DNA of 64,000 nucleotides from Pseudomonas tolaasii NCPPB 2192 (GTDB lineage: Bacteria > Pseudomonadota > Gammaproteobacteria > Pseudomonadales > Pseudomonadaceae): the NCBI RefSeq assembly GCF_002813445.1, contig NZ_PHHD01000001.1, forward strand, positions 1,612,001 through 1,676,000, given 5' to 3'. The notes below the pieces were generated by a model. The model was given only the letters and a program-made list of their open reading frames with translations. It had not been told where the DNA came from and did no database searches. The first letter of the stretch is position 1. Each line of letters begins with the position of its first letter. This document shows positions 16,226-24,406 of this stretch, one piece after another. A program made the position numbers and the translations under genes.

Positions 16226-18387
16226 CAGTAGTACTGCAGCGATTTGCCCCACTCGGTGTCGGCAAAGCTGCTTTTCAACTGGCGGAACCATGCCTTGCGC
16301 ACCTTCGGTTCCACGTCGGCGCCACCGCAGCTGTTATAGCCGGACGGCGCGTAGCAGTTGATGGCGCGAAACAGTGCGTAAGCCTTGTCAGTTTTCGGCG
16401 CCTTCGCGTTGGCGATCACCTGCTTGTAGCCGTCGAGCCGCGAGAAGGTTTCCCCCGGGAACTGCGAGGCGGTGCTGCCCAGGCTGCCGGCCGCCCGCGC
16501 TTGTTCAAGCGGCATGCCGTCGAGGCCGTTGCGCAGGATAAATTCGCCGAAGCAATTCAAGGCCTGCGGGTTCTTCGCGTCGTTCTGCAAGGTCGCGGCG
16601 GTTTGCGCGATGCTCGGGCAGGCGTAGCCGGACTCGGCTTTGTCGCCGTTCCACTGGAACAACTTCAGGCTTTGGCCCGCGCTGTAGACATAGCCCAGGC
16701 TGGTGCCCAGTTTGTCTTCGGGCGCCGCTGCCGGCAGTTGTTTGAGGTCGTCGGCGAAGGTCGCGAACTGGCCGCGCAGCAGGTCTTTATAAAGCAGCAC
16801 GAACTGCGCGGTCTGGCGTTCCACCGGGTCGCTGGCCTGGGTGATTTGCTGGCGCAGCAGGTCAGGGCCGGCGACGTTGCGCAGCAAGATATACCGCACC
16901 TGCCTGGCCGTGATGGGCGAGTCGGCGGCGAACACCTTGGCCAACTGGCCGCTGCGCTCGTAGTTCATCGCCAGGGCCAATTCCAGCTGGTCGCGTTGCA
17001 GCGCCAGCTTGGCCAGCGGCAGCAGTTGCAGCCACAGGTCTTGCGCGCCTTTCCAGTCGTTTTTGGCTTCCAGGGCGAGGGCGCGCAGGGTTTGTTGGCT
17101 GAAGGCAAAGTAGTTCAGGTTCGACGGCACGTTCTGCGGCAACCGCTTCAAGGCCGCGTCCGGGTCATGCTCGGTATACAGCGCGTTCACGGCGAGCAGG
17201 TAGTCATAAAGTTCGGGCGCGTCGCCAAACGCGGCTTTTTGTTTTTCCAGGTCGCTGCGGGCGAGGGCAGGCTGGCCGCCGCCGCGCATCACCATCAGGT
17301 CGCTGACAAACTGCAGCATCGGCGTCTTGACGGTGTCGCTGTTGACCATCAGGAATTTCAGGTCGGTTTCTTCCACCAACTCGTCGAGGCTCAGGTTGCG
17401 CTGCGCGTCCGTCGCCTGAGTCAATTGCCAGGCGTAGGCGTCGGCGAGCTTGTCGTTGTCATTTGCCAGCCAGTACACCCGGCGCAGCAAGCCGCGCGCG
17501 GAGGCACTGTATTCACCCTGTGGATACGTTTTCAGGTAAGTACCGAAGCCCTCTTCGGCGGCCGCCAATGCAGGTTTATCCACACGATCAAGCCGGGGCA
17601 CGCCCTCGTCGTCGTAGACATTCTCCTGGGCCAGGTTCAGCGCATTGCGCGCAACCATGTACACCGCCGCCTCTTTGAGCCACGGCGAAGATGCGTTCTG
17701 CAGGGCGGCGAAACCTGTGCCGGCCTCGGCAAAGCGCCCGGTATAGAAGTCGGCAGCCGCTTGCAGGTAGGTGCCAAACAGTTGGCCTTGCGGCGACTGG
17801 ATGGCTTGCGCGGGTGCTATCACTGGCCCGGTCCATTCGCACGCGGTGAGCACTTGCAGGCGCGCCTTGACCAACAGGTCGCGCTCGGCGGCAGGCAGGT
17901 CGGCCTTGATCACCTGGCTGACAAACGCAGTCGCGCTGGCATCATCGTTGCTGCGGCAGCGGCTGCCTTCGCCATTCAGGAAGGCATCGCCAGCGGCTTT
18001 TTTGTCGGCACGCTGGATGCCCAAGGGTTCGATCAGCGCATCAAGGGTGAGCGCTTTGGGATCGACCGCAGGGCTCTCGGCTTCGCCTTCCGCGCGCGGG
18101 GCGAGGCGGTACACCGGAAACGGCACCGGGCCGAAGCCCTGGGACAGGTCATCTTCGCCCAGCGTACCGGGGGTCAGCGGTGCGTTCTTTTTGTCGGCCA
18201 GCAACAGGCGCAGGTTGACCCGGCTGTCGTTGCCGGGGCTCAGGAAGGGCAGGTTGCTGCAAGTGTCCAGGGTGTCGCGCGACACACGCCAGTCGGGGTA
18301 GCACGAGTCGTCCGAACTCGCCCGGGCCTGGAGGGAAATACCGGCAAGCAGGGCCAGTGCCAAAGGTGACAAAAAACCGATACGCAT
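16222..18387 (-). CDS. Large exported protein with tetratricopeptide-like helices
   Basis: A 721-residue protein with a clear signal peptide (MRIGFLSPLALALLAGISLQ, cleavage near 'ARASSDDS'). The rest is Ala/Leu/Gln-rich and helical, with repeated motifs such as 'AEEGFGTYLKTYPQGEYSASA' that resemble the TPR units of YfiO/BamD-type assembly lipoproteins. Two or more cysteines near the N-terminus (DDSCYPDW, DTCSNLPF) and at the C-terminus (INCYAPSGYNSCGG) may form periplasmic disulfides. No lipobox is present. It begins a two-gene operon with the DUF3142 protein and is divergent from the adaptor gene at 18547. Function is unknown. Confidence 0.75.
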   Translation of the reverse strand: MRIGFLSPLALALLAGISLQARASSDDSCYPDWRVSRDTLDTCSNLPFLSPGNDSRVNLRLLLADKKNAPLTPGTLGEDDLSQGFGPVPFPVYRLAPRAEGEAESPAVDPKALTLDALIEPLGIQRADKKAAGDAFLNGEGSRCRSNDDASATAFVSQVIKADLPAAERDLLVKARLQVLTACEWTGPVIAPAQAIQSPQGQLFGTYLQAAADFYTGRFAEAGTGFAALQNASSPWLKEAAVYMVARNALNLAQENVYDDEGVPRLDRVDKPALAAAEEGFGTYLKTYPQGEYSASARGLLRRVYWLANDNDKLADAYAWQLTQATDAQRNLSLDELVEETDLKFLMVNSDTVKTPMLQFVSDLMVMRGGGQPALARSDLEKQKAAFGDAPELYDYLLAVNALYTEHDPDAALKRLPQNVPSNLNYFAFSQQTLRALALEAKNDWKGAQDLWLQLLPLAKLALQRDQLELALAMNYERSGQLAKVFAADSPITARQVRYILLRNVAGPDLLRQQITQASDPVERQTAQFVLLYKDLLRGQFATFADDLKQLPAAAPEDKLGTSLGYVYSAGQSLKLFQWNGDKAESGYACPSIAQTAATLQNDAKNPQALNCFGEFILRNGLDGMPLEQARAAGSLGSTASQFPGETFSRLDGYKQVIANAKAPKTDKAYALFRAINCYAPSGYNSCGGADVEPKVRKAWFRQLKSSFADTEWGKSLQYYW

Positions 18388-18546
18388 GACGTGTCCTTGA
18401 TCCTGAGTCCTTGGAGGGGGCCAATCATAGCTTGATCCGACAAGGGCATCGGTGAAGGCCTACACAAATTGCTGATTTGTCCGATTTTTGGTAGTGGCAA
18501 TTTAACCTCCCTGACATAGACTGCCCTCATCGTCAGGGAGGATCGT
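18388..18546. promoter_or_regulatory. Divergent intergenic promoter region
   Basis: These 159 bases separate two divergent operons and should carry promoters for both. A/T-rich patches occur at 18465-18505. The forward gene has a strong GGGAGG Shine-Dalgarno element ending about 7 bases before its ATG. No operator could be defined with confidence. Confidence 0.4.
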
Positions 18547-19317
18547 ATGAAGCATGTGCGCGTATGGACGTTGAGTTTTACCTGCCTGATGGGCATGGCC
18601 TCGGTGGCCGTGGCGGACGACCCGCTGCTGGCCCCTGCGCCTGCAGCCACCACGGGGGCTGATGAGGCGCGCGGCGTGTTGCGCGCCCGTGACCAGGCGA
18701 TGCTGGCCAGCGAATTGTCGGGGCGTATCGTCGAACTGCCGTTCAGCGAAGGCGAGTCCTTCAAGAAGGGCGACACCCTGGCGCGTTTTGATTGCTCGGC
18801 CTACCAGGCCCAATTGAATGCCGCCCAGGCCGCCAGCCGTGGCGCCGGTGAAGAGCTGGCGCACAACAAGCAACTGGCTGCGCTCAATTCCGTCGGGCGT
18901 TTTGAAGTGGCGCGCGCGGAAGCCAAACTCACCGAAACCCAGGCCCAGTCCCAGGTTTACCAGGTGCAGGTCAAGCGCTGCAGCGTGCTGGCGCCGTTTG
19001 ACGGCCAAGTGGTGCAGCGCAAGGTGCAGCGCTACGAAAGCGTGTCCGCCGGCGCGCCGTTGCTGGAAATCGTCGACAACCACAGCCTGGAAATCCACCT
19101 GCTGGTGCCGTCGCGCTGGATGGGCAAACTCAAGCCCGGCCAGACCTTCAATTTCACCCCCGATGAAACCGGCCAGGCGTTCAGCGCCACGGTCAAACGC
19201 CTTGGCGCGCGCATTGACGAAGGCAGCCAGACGCTGTTGCTGGTCGCCACTTTGCCCAATGCCAGCGGCTTGATGGCCGGCATGAGCGGCACGGCCCACT
19301 TTGCGCAACTGCAATGA
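18547..19317 (+). CDS. HlyD/RND-type periplasmic adaptor
   Basis: A 256-residue secreted adaptor. A signal peptide (about residues 1-24, ending 'MASVAVADDP') is followed by a split lipoyl domain (LASELSGRIVELPFSEGESF and later CSVLAPFDGQVVQRKVQRYE), a short coiled-coil hairpin and a beta-barrel. It is shorter than drug-pump adaptors. It overlaps the next gene by ATGA and starts an operon with two other adaptor-like proteins and no pump subunit, which points to a specialised export complex rather than an efflux pump. Confidence 0.85.
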   Translation: MKHVRVWTLSFTCLMGMASVAVADDPLLAPAPAATTGADEARGVLRARDQAMLASELSGRIVELPFSEGESFKKGDTLARFDCSAYQAQLNAAQAASRGAGEELAHNKQLAALNSVGRFEVARAEAKLTETQAQSQVYQVQVKRCSVLAPFDGQVVQRKVQRYESVSAGAPLLEIVDNHSLEIHLLVPSRWMGKLKPGQTFNFTPDETGQAFSATVKRLGARIDEGSQTLLLVATLPNASGLMAGMSGTAHFAQLQ

Positions 19318-20633
19318 ACGCGCCCCTGCCGGGCAACACCGAGCGGGTGTTCGCGCAGTTCCTGGACCTTGAGCGCCAGACCCGCGCCGCGCGTACCACC
19401 GAGCAACTGGCCTACAGCCTGGTCAATGACAGCCAGCCGTTGTTCGGCTATCGGCATGCGGCGCTGTTGATCGCCGGTAAGGTGCAGGCGGTGACCGCGG
19501 TGAGCAGCGTCGATCCGAATGCGCCGTTCGTGGCCTTCGTCGAGCAGGCCGTGGCGCAGTTGCACAAGCAGGGGCTGGGCCAGGCCGCCCGCGTGGTGCC
19601 GGCCGGGCAATTGAGTGAGGCGGTACAGGCCGACTGGCAGAGTTTGTCGGCCGGCCACGTGTTCTGGCTGCCGCTGATTGACCCGCAAGGCCGCGTATTC
19701 GGTGGCTTGTGGCTGGCGCGGGAAGTGCCGTGGAACCCGGCCGAACAAATATTGCTGGCGCAACTGGGCGACACCTACAGCCATGCCTGGCACGCGTTGC
19801 AACCTCGCCAGCCGTGGCGGTTGCGCCTGACCCGTAAACGTCAGGTGGCGGTGGTGGTGGCGTTGCTCTTGCTGCTGCTGATTCCGGTGCGCCAGTCGGT
19901 GCTGGCGCCCGCCGAAGTGGTGCCGCTGGCCGGGCAAGTGGTGGCGGCGCCGCTGGATGGGGTGATCGCCGAGTTTCTGGTCAAGCCCAACCAGACGGTC
20001 AAGACCGGCGACCTGCTGCTGCGTTTTGAAAGCACCACGCTGACCGCCCAGGCCGACGTGGCGGCGCGTGCGCTGGGCGTGGCCGAGGCTGAATTGAAGG
20101 CCAATGCCCAACGCGCGTTTGCCGATGCCGAATCCAGCTCGCGCATCGACCTGCTGGCTGCCCGCGTCGAGCAAAAACGCGCCGAACGCGACTACGCCCG
20201 CGAGTTGCTCAAACGCAGCGAAGTGCGTGCCGAGCGCGACGGCATCGCCGTATTCGCCGATGCCGAGCGCTGGACGGGCAAGCCGGTGCAAACCGGCGAG
20301 CGCCTGTTGCAGATCGCCGACCCCGGCCAGGCCGAGTTGCGTATCGAACTGGCAGTGGGCGATGCGATTGCCCTGGCGCCAGATGCCCAGGTGGCGCTGT
20401 TCCTCGACAGCGACCCGCTGCAACGTCACCTCGCCACGCTGCAACGCGCGGCGTATGAAGCGCAGCCCACGCCGGGCGGGCAATTGGCGTATCGGCTGGA
20501 TGCGCAATTCGATGAGGCGCCGCCGCGTATCGGCCTGCGCGGCACCGCAAAAATTTTCGGTGACCGCGCGCCGCTGGCTCTCTACCTGTTGCGTCGGCCG
20601 CTGGCAGGCCTGCGCCAGAGCGTCGGCCTGTGA
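19314..20633 (+). CDS. HlyD-like adaptor with an N-terminal GAF-like cytosolic domain
   Basis: A 439-residue protein with an unusual architecture. Residues ~1-165 look like a GAF-type sensor domain: a helical start, then 'LFGYRHAALLIAGKVQAVTA' and 'HVFWLPLIDPQGRVFGGLWL'. A strongly hydrophobic helix follows near residues 177-195 (VAVVVALLLLLLIPVRQS). After it comes a lipoyl-like half (VVAAPLDGVIAEFLVKPNQT), a coiled coil and a short barrel. A cytosolic ligand- or protein-sensing domain on a membrane fusion protein suggests regulated assembly. It is co-translated with its neighbours through 4-base overlaps on both sides. The GAF assignment is by pattern only. Confidence 0.8.
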   Translation: MNAPLPGNTERVFAQFLDLERQTRAARTTEQLAYSLVNDSQPLFGYRHAALLIAGKVQAVTAVSSVDPNAPFVAFVEQAVAQLHKQGLGQAARVVPAGQLSEAVQADWQSLSAGHVFWLPLIDPQGRVFGGLWLAREVPWNPAEQILLAQLGDTYSHAWHALQPRQPWRLRLTRKRQVAVVVALLLLLLIPVRQSVLAPAEVVPLAGQVVAAPLDGVIAEFLVKPNQTVKTGDLLLRFESTTLTAQADVAARALGVAEAELKANAQRAFADAESSSRIDLLAARVEQKRAERDYARELLKRSEVRAERDGIAVFADAERWTGKPVQTGERLLQIADPGQAELRIELAVGDAIALAPDAQVALFLDSDPLQRHLATLQRAAYEAQPTPGGQLAYRLDAQFDEAPPRIGLRGTAKIFGDRAPLALYLLRRPLAGLRQSVGL

Positions 20634-22729
20634 TGAACCTGCCCCCACTGCGCGAAGACCTGCAGTTGTCCAGCGCCGGTGCGGCGCTGGATGGCTCGCC
20701 ACGCTGGACCCTCGCCGACCCGGTGCGCGGGCGTTATTTCAAACTCGGCGCCACTGCCATTCGCCTGCTGCGCCATTGGTCGTTGGGTGACCCGGAAAAG
20801 GTTTTGCAAGCCGCCAACCGTGAGCCCGGCTTGCCGCTGGGCGGCAGTGAAGTCGAAGCGTTGCTGGGCTTTCTGCGCGCCCATGACCTGATCGGCGCCC
20901 TCGACCCGGAGCAGCGCGCCAGCTACGTCTATAAGGCCGCCGCGCAAAAACAGAGCCTGGGCAAAGTGCTGTTGCATCAATACCTGTTCTTCCGTATTCC
21001 GCTGTGGCGTCCGGACGCGTTTCTCAACCGTGCGTGGCCCTGGCTGGCGCGCTTCGGGCCGGGGCTGTTGCGCTACGGTTTGCCGATCATTCTGGGGCTC
21101 GGTGTGTTTCTGGTGGCGCGGGATTGGCAGCGCTTCCTGGCGACATTCCCGCACTTGTTCAGCCTCGGCGGCGCGCTGGCGTTTGGCGTGGCGCTGTTCT
21201 TCGCCAAGCTGTGCCATGAGTTCGGCCATGCCTTCATGGCCAAGCGCGCCGGCTGCCGGGTGCAAAGCATGGGCGTGGCGTTCATGGTGCTGTTGCCGAT
21301 GTTCTACACCGACGTGAGTGACGCCTGGCGGGTCAATGACCGGCGCGCGCGGCTGATGATCGGCGCCGGCGGGGTGATGGCCGAATTGTTGCTGGCGTGC
21401 GTCGCCCTGCTGGTGTGGTCGCTGCTGCCGGACGGCCCGGCGCGCACGGCGGCGTTCATGCTGGCCAGCGCCACGTGGCTGACCACCTTGGCGGTCAACC
21501 TCAACCCGTTCATGCGTTTTGATGGTTATTTTTTGATCAGTGACTTGTGGGGTGTGGATAACCTGCAAGGCCGCGCTTTTGCGCTGTGCCGCTGGCGCCT
21601 GCGCGAGTGGCTGTTCGGCTATGGCGAACCGGCACCGGAACCCTGGTCGCCGGGCATGCAGCGGCGCTTGTTGTGGTGGGGTTACCTGGCGTGGCTGTGG
21701 CGCGCGGCGTTGTTTTTGGGGATTGCGCTGGCGGTGTATCACCTGTTCTTCAAGATGCTCGGGATCTTCCTGATGCTGGTGGAACTGGTGTGGTTCATCT
21801 TTCTGCCGATCTTCAAGGAATGGCGCGAATGGTGGAGCCGCCGCAGCCAGGCCCATGGGCCACGGGTGCTGCTGAGCAGCCTGGGGCTGGTGCTGATCGT
21901 GCTGGCGCTGGTGGTGCCGTGGCGCAGCGCGGTGGAGCTGCCGACCATGCTCGAAGCCGGGCGCGCCAGTGCCTTGCATGCGCCGGTGGCGGCGCGGGTC
22001 AAGCAGTTGCGCGTGGTGGACGGGCAGGTGGTGACCCAGGGCCAGGTGTTGATCGAGCTGGAGTCGCCGGACCTGGATGCGCGCCAAGGCATCGTGCGCC
22101 GTGAGGTCGACATCTTGCAGCTGCAGATGCGCCGCCAGGCCGGGCGCAGTGAAACGGCGGCGGACGCCGGCATCAATGATCAACGCCTGTCCCAGGCCCT
22201 GGCCGAATACCGTGGCCTGGCTGCCCAGCGCGAACGCTTGCTGTTGCGCGCGCCCCACGCCGGCACCGTGCGTGACGTGTTGCCGCAACTGAGCGTGGGC
22301 CGCTGGTTGTCGCCCAAGGACGCGCTGACGCAAGTGGTGGAAGAGGGCGCGCGCCTGCGCGGTTACCTGGCCGAGGCCGAGTTGTGGCGCGTAGCGCCGG
22401 GAGCGACTGGGCGGTTTATTGCCGATGACCCGATGCACGCCGCGATCCCGGTGGAACTGACGGACATCGACGCCAACGGCGTGGCCTATTTGGACCAGGA
22501 GGCGCTGACGTCCGACCATCACGGCCCGATTGCCGTGCGCCGTGACGAAAACCAGCGCCCGGAGCCGGTGCAGGCACAGTACGGCGCGCGCATGAAAAGC
22601 CTGCAAACGATTGAAACGCCCCATCAACCGTTGCGTGGCGTGGTGGTGCTGCAAGGGCGCGGCGAATCGGTATTGGGGGTGGCCTGGCGTCGTGCGGCGG
22701 CGCTGGGCGTACGGGAAAGCGGGTTCTGA
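20630..22729 (+). CDS. PqqD-like / M50 metalloprotease / lipoyl adaptor fusion protein
   Basis: A 699-residue polytopic membrane protein. Residues ~5-90 resemble PqqD-type peptide-binding domains (PRWTLADPVRGRYFKLGA, then a helical 'FLRAHDLIGAL' end). The core is a site-2-type M50 protease: HEFGH at residues 196-200 supplies the zinc ligands, and 'NPFMRFDGYF' supplies the third (Asp298). Several helices follow to about residue 430. The C-terminus is a HlyD-like region (ALHAPVAARVKQLRVVDGQV and RAPHAGTVRDVLPQLSVG). The start is GTG at 20630 or ATG at 20633. Related M50/adaptor proteins handle peptides or export. Here it probably processes or escorts an exported protein, and the giant LEPR-XLL protein downstream is the obvious candidate. 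Confidence 0.82.
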   Translation: MMNLPPLREDLQLSSAGAALDGSPRWTLADPVRGRYFKLGATAIRLLRHWSLGDPEKVLQAANREPGLPLGGSEVEALLGFLRAHDLIGALDPEQRASYVYKAAAQKQSLGKVLLHQYLFFRIPLWRPDAFLNRAWPWLARFGPGLLRYGLPIILGLGVFLVARDWQRFLATFPHLFSLGGALAFGVALFFAKLCHEFGHAFMAKRAGCRVQSMGVAFMVLLPMFYTDVSDAWRVNDRRARLMIGAGGVMAELLLACVALLVWSLLPDGPARTAAFMLASATWLTTLAVNLNPFMRFDGYFLISDLWGVDNLQGRAFALCRWRLREWLFGYGEPAPEPWSPGMQRRLLWWGYLAWLWRAALFLGIALAVYHLFFKMLGIFLMLVELVWFIFLPIFKEWREWWSRRSQAHGPRVLLSSLGLVLIVLALVVPWRSAVELPTMLEAGRASALHAPVAARVKQLRVVDGQVVTQGQVLIELESPDLDARQGIVRREVDILQLQMRRQAGRSETAADAGINDQRLSQALAEYRGLAAQRERLLLRAPHAGTVRDVLPQLSVGRWLSPKDALTQVVEEGARLRGYLAEAELWRVAPGATGRFIADDPMHAAIPVELTDIDANGVAYLDQEALTSDHHGPIAVRRDENQRPEPVQAQYGARMKSLQTIETPHQPLRGVVVLQGRGESVLGVAWRRAAALGVRESGF

Positions 22730-22744
22730 CAGGAGTTGAACGCG

Positions 22745-23260
22745 ATGTTGAACAAGGAAGCAGGCTCTGCGCAGGGCCTGCAAGTGCGCCCGTCACGCAG
22801 CAGCGACGGGCCGTTTTTGCAGGGCCTTTACCGCTCGGCGCGCGCGGATTTGCAGTGGATCGACGGCGAGCAGGCGTTGGTGGAAGAGGTGATCGCCCAG
22901 CAGTTCCAGGTCCAGGAAAAGGGCATGGACGAACATTTTCCCGGTGCCTTGCATTACGTCATCGAAAAGCTGGGTACGCCGATTGGCGCCTTGAGTGCCG
23001 ACTTCGGGCCCCATGAAATCCGTGTGCTGTACCTGGCGTTTATTCCCGCCGCACGCGGTCAGGGTTTTGGCCGCGCGGTGCTGCAAGGCGTGCAACGGGC
23101 CGCCACACAGGTGCTGTGCTCGGTGACCACCGTGGTGTGGGCCAGTAACCCCCATGCGCGCCAGCATTACCTGGCGCTGGGGTTTCGGGTGGAGGAAGAG
23201 ACGCAGGCTGCGCAGCGCCTGGCGTGGTACCCGGCTCAGTTGAACACGATGCAGAAGTAA
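22745..23260 (+). CDS. GNAT-family N-acetyltransferase
   Basis: A 171-residue GNAT acetyltransferase. The acetyl-CoA-binding motif is 'PAARGQGFGRAVLQGV', and the fold's final element is 'ASNPHARQHYLALGFRV'. It transfers an acetyl group to an amine, and the substrate is unknown. The start is ATG at 22745, with AGGAG 9 bases upstream. It ends the adaptor/M50 operon, 15 bases after it, so it may acetylate a component or cargo of that system. Its last 25 bases overlap the end of the convergent DUF6916 gene. Confidence 0.85.
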   Translation: MLNKEAGSAQGLQVRPSRSSDGPFLQGLYRSARADLQWIDGEQALVEEVIAQQFQVQEKGMDEHFPGALHYVIEKLGTPIGALSADFGPHEIRVLYLAFIPAARGQGFGRAVLQGVQRAATQVLCSVTTVVWASNPHARQHYLALGFRVEEETQAAQRLAWYPAQLNTMQK

Positions 23261-23544
23261 CCGCGCCCGCTGTCACGGCCCATGGCCGGCTCGCGTGACA
23301 CAAACACGTCTTCGAGGCAGGCGTCGGCCAGTGGCAAACGGCACAGGCCGTCAACGAAGTCCGTGGGCGTGAGGCTTTCCAGCAGTACACGGAATGCACC
23401 GCGCGAGCTGCCGGGAACAGTCGCCCTGGGCGCATCCGTAAGGCTTTGGATCTGGATCGGCAGTGCCGAGCCGTCGGGCAGGTACAGCACGCTGGTGTGA
23501 TCCAGCAGAGGCCGGAAATGTTCCGGGGTGACCAGGTTCAGCAT
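23236..23544 (-). CDS. DUF6916-like small protein
   Basis: A protein of about 102 residues. It starts 'MLNLVTPEHFRPLLD' and contains 'LPDGSALPIQIQSLTDAP' and 'FRVLLES...VDGLCRLPL', a pattern found in small proteins encoded beside phage-tail-collar (microcystin-dependent) proteins. I assign DUF6916 from memory of this pairing. Start at 23544, with GGAG upstream. It follows the tail-collar gene by about 50 bases on the same strand, forming a two-gene unit inside the giant-protein locus. No catalytic motif is visible. Confidence 0.65.
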   Translation of the reverse strand: MLNLVTPEHFRPLLDHTSVLYLPDGSALPIQIQSLTDAPRATVPGSSRGAFRVLLESLTPTDFVDGLCRLPLADACLEDVFVSREPAMGRDSGRGYFCIVFN

Positions 23545-23594
23545 GGTTGGGCTCCGTTTCACAAGTGCCGGGGCCCGCAAGCCCCGGCCAAAGG

Positions 23595-24185
23595 TTAGCT
23601 GCGCGACGGAAAGATTCCGTTGAGGGCAATGCTGAAGTTGATCGCCAGGAACGGGTTCATGATGCCCATGGGCTGGCCTTGGCCGGTGGGGGTGATCGCG
23701 CCTCCGGTCACGGCGTTACTGACCCCTTTGAGCGGCACGGGCGTGGCGCCTTGCTGGTCGGAATAGATTGAAGCACTGCCCGGCCCGCCGCCGGAAGCAC
23801 CGATAAACGAGTTGGTCGCGGTGGGGATTGTCACCGGGTTGCTGGCCGTGATCGTCAGTTGTACCGAGGTGTTGACGGTGAGTGGTGTCATCGCATGTGT
23901 GTGGTTGGGCAGGTTGAGCAGGGTGGCGGTCACGGATTCCGTTCCGGAGGCCTCCCCGATCACGCGGGGGGACAGGCCGGCGCCGCTGCCCTGGCCGATG
24001 GGCATGCGGCCTTGCAGGTTGGGCAGCAGAAACGTCGTCGTGCCATTGCCGCCGTAATTGACGCCCAGCAGCGCAAACAGCGCCTGGTACTGGGAGATGG
24101 GCATGGTTTGACCGGCGCACAGAGCCCAGTCCCTGGGGGCGAAATCAAATGCAAAGGGTTGAATGGTGCCGATGAATACTTCCAT
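23595..24185 (-). CDS. Phage tail collar domain protein (microcystin-dependent protein, MdpB-like)
   Basis: A 196-residue protein with the full tail-collar pattern: 'FIGTIQPFAFDFAPRDWALC' at the start, 'YQALFALLGVNYGGNGTTTF', 'LPNLQGRMPIGQG', 'LPNHTHAM' and a C-terminal 'NPFLAINFSIALNGIFPSR'. In phages the domain forms the short collar or foot of tail fibres. Stand-alone bacterial copies are surface or secreted proteins of unclear role. The start is ATG at 24185, with AAGGATG 8-9 bases upstream. No other phage genes are present, so this is not a prophage remnant. It belongs with the DUF6916 gene. Confidence 0.85.
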   Translation of the reverse strand: MEVFIGTIQPFAFDFAPRDWALCAGQTMPISQYQALFALLGVNYGGNGTTTFLLPNLQGRMPIGQGSGAGLSPRVIGEASGTESVTATLLNLPNHTHAMTPLTVNTSVQLTITASNPVTIPTATNSFIGASGGGPGSASIYSDQQGATPVPLKGVSNAVTGGAITPTGQGQPMGIMNPFLAINFSIALNGIFPSRS

Positions 24186-24406
24186 TGATCGTTCATCCTT
24201 GTGGTTGGCTAATACGGTGTGTGACGCCAAGTGATCTGGTGTCATCGCAGAGCGTAGTCGCAGCTTTTGCGCGCCGCCTGGCGGTTGCGAAACAGCGAGC
24301 GAAACCGGGGCTTTTGTCCTAGAGTGGCGCTTGTTTGTAGCAGTGGCGCCGGTTGGCGTGTGTGCAGGGTTTGCCCGGCAAAACGGGCAGGGTCAGGGGA
24401 ATTGAG

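Noticed and set aside
16123..18369. Forward open frame (748 codons) over the 721-residue exported protein gene
   Set aside because: The reverse-strand gene has a signal peptide, TPR-like helices and an overlapping partner. The forward frame shows no recognisable protein features.
23595..24185. Prophage remnant suggested by the tail-collar protein
   Set aside because: No other phage structural, integrase or lysis gene is nearby. Stand-alone tail-collar proteins are common in bacteria.
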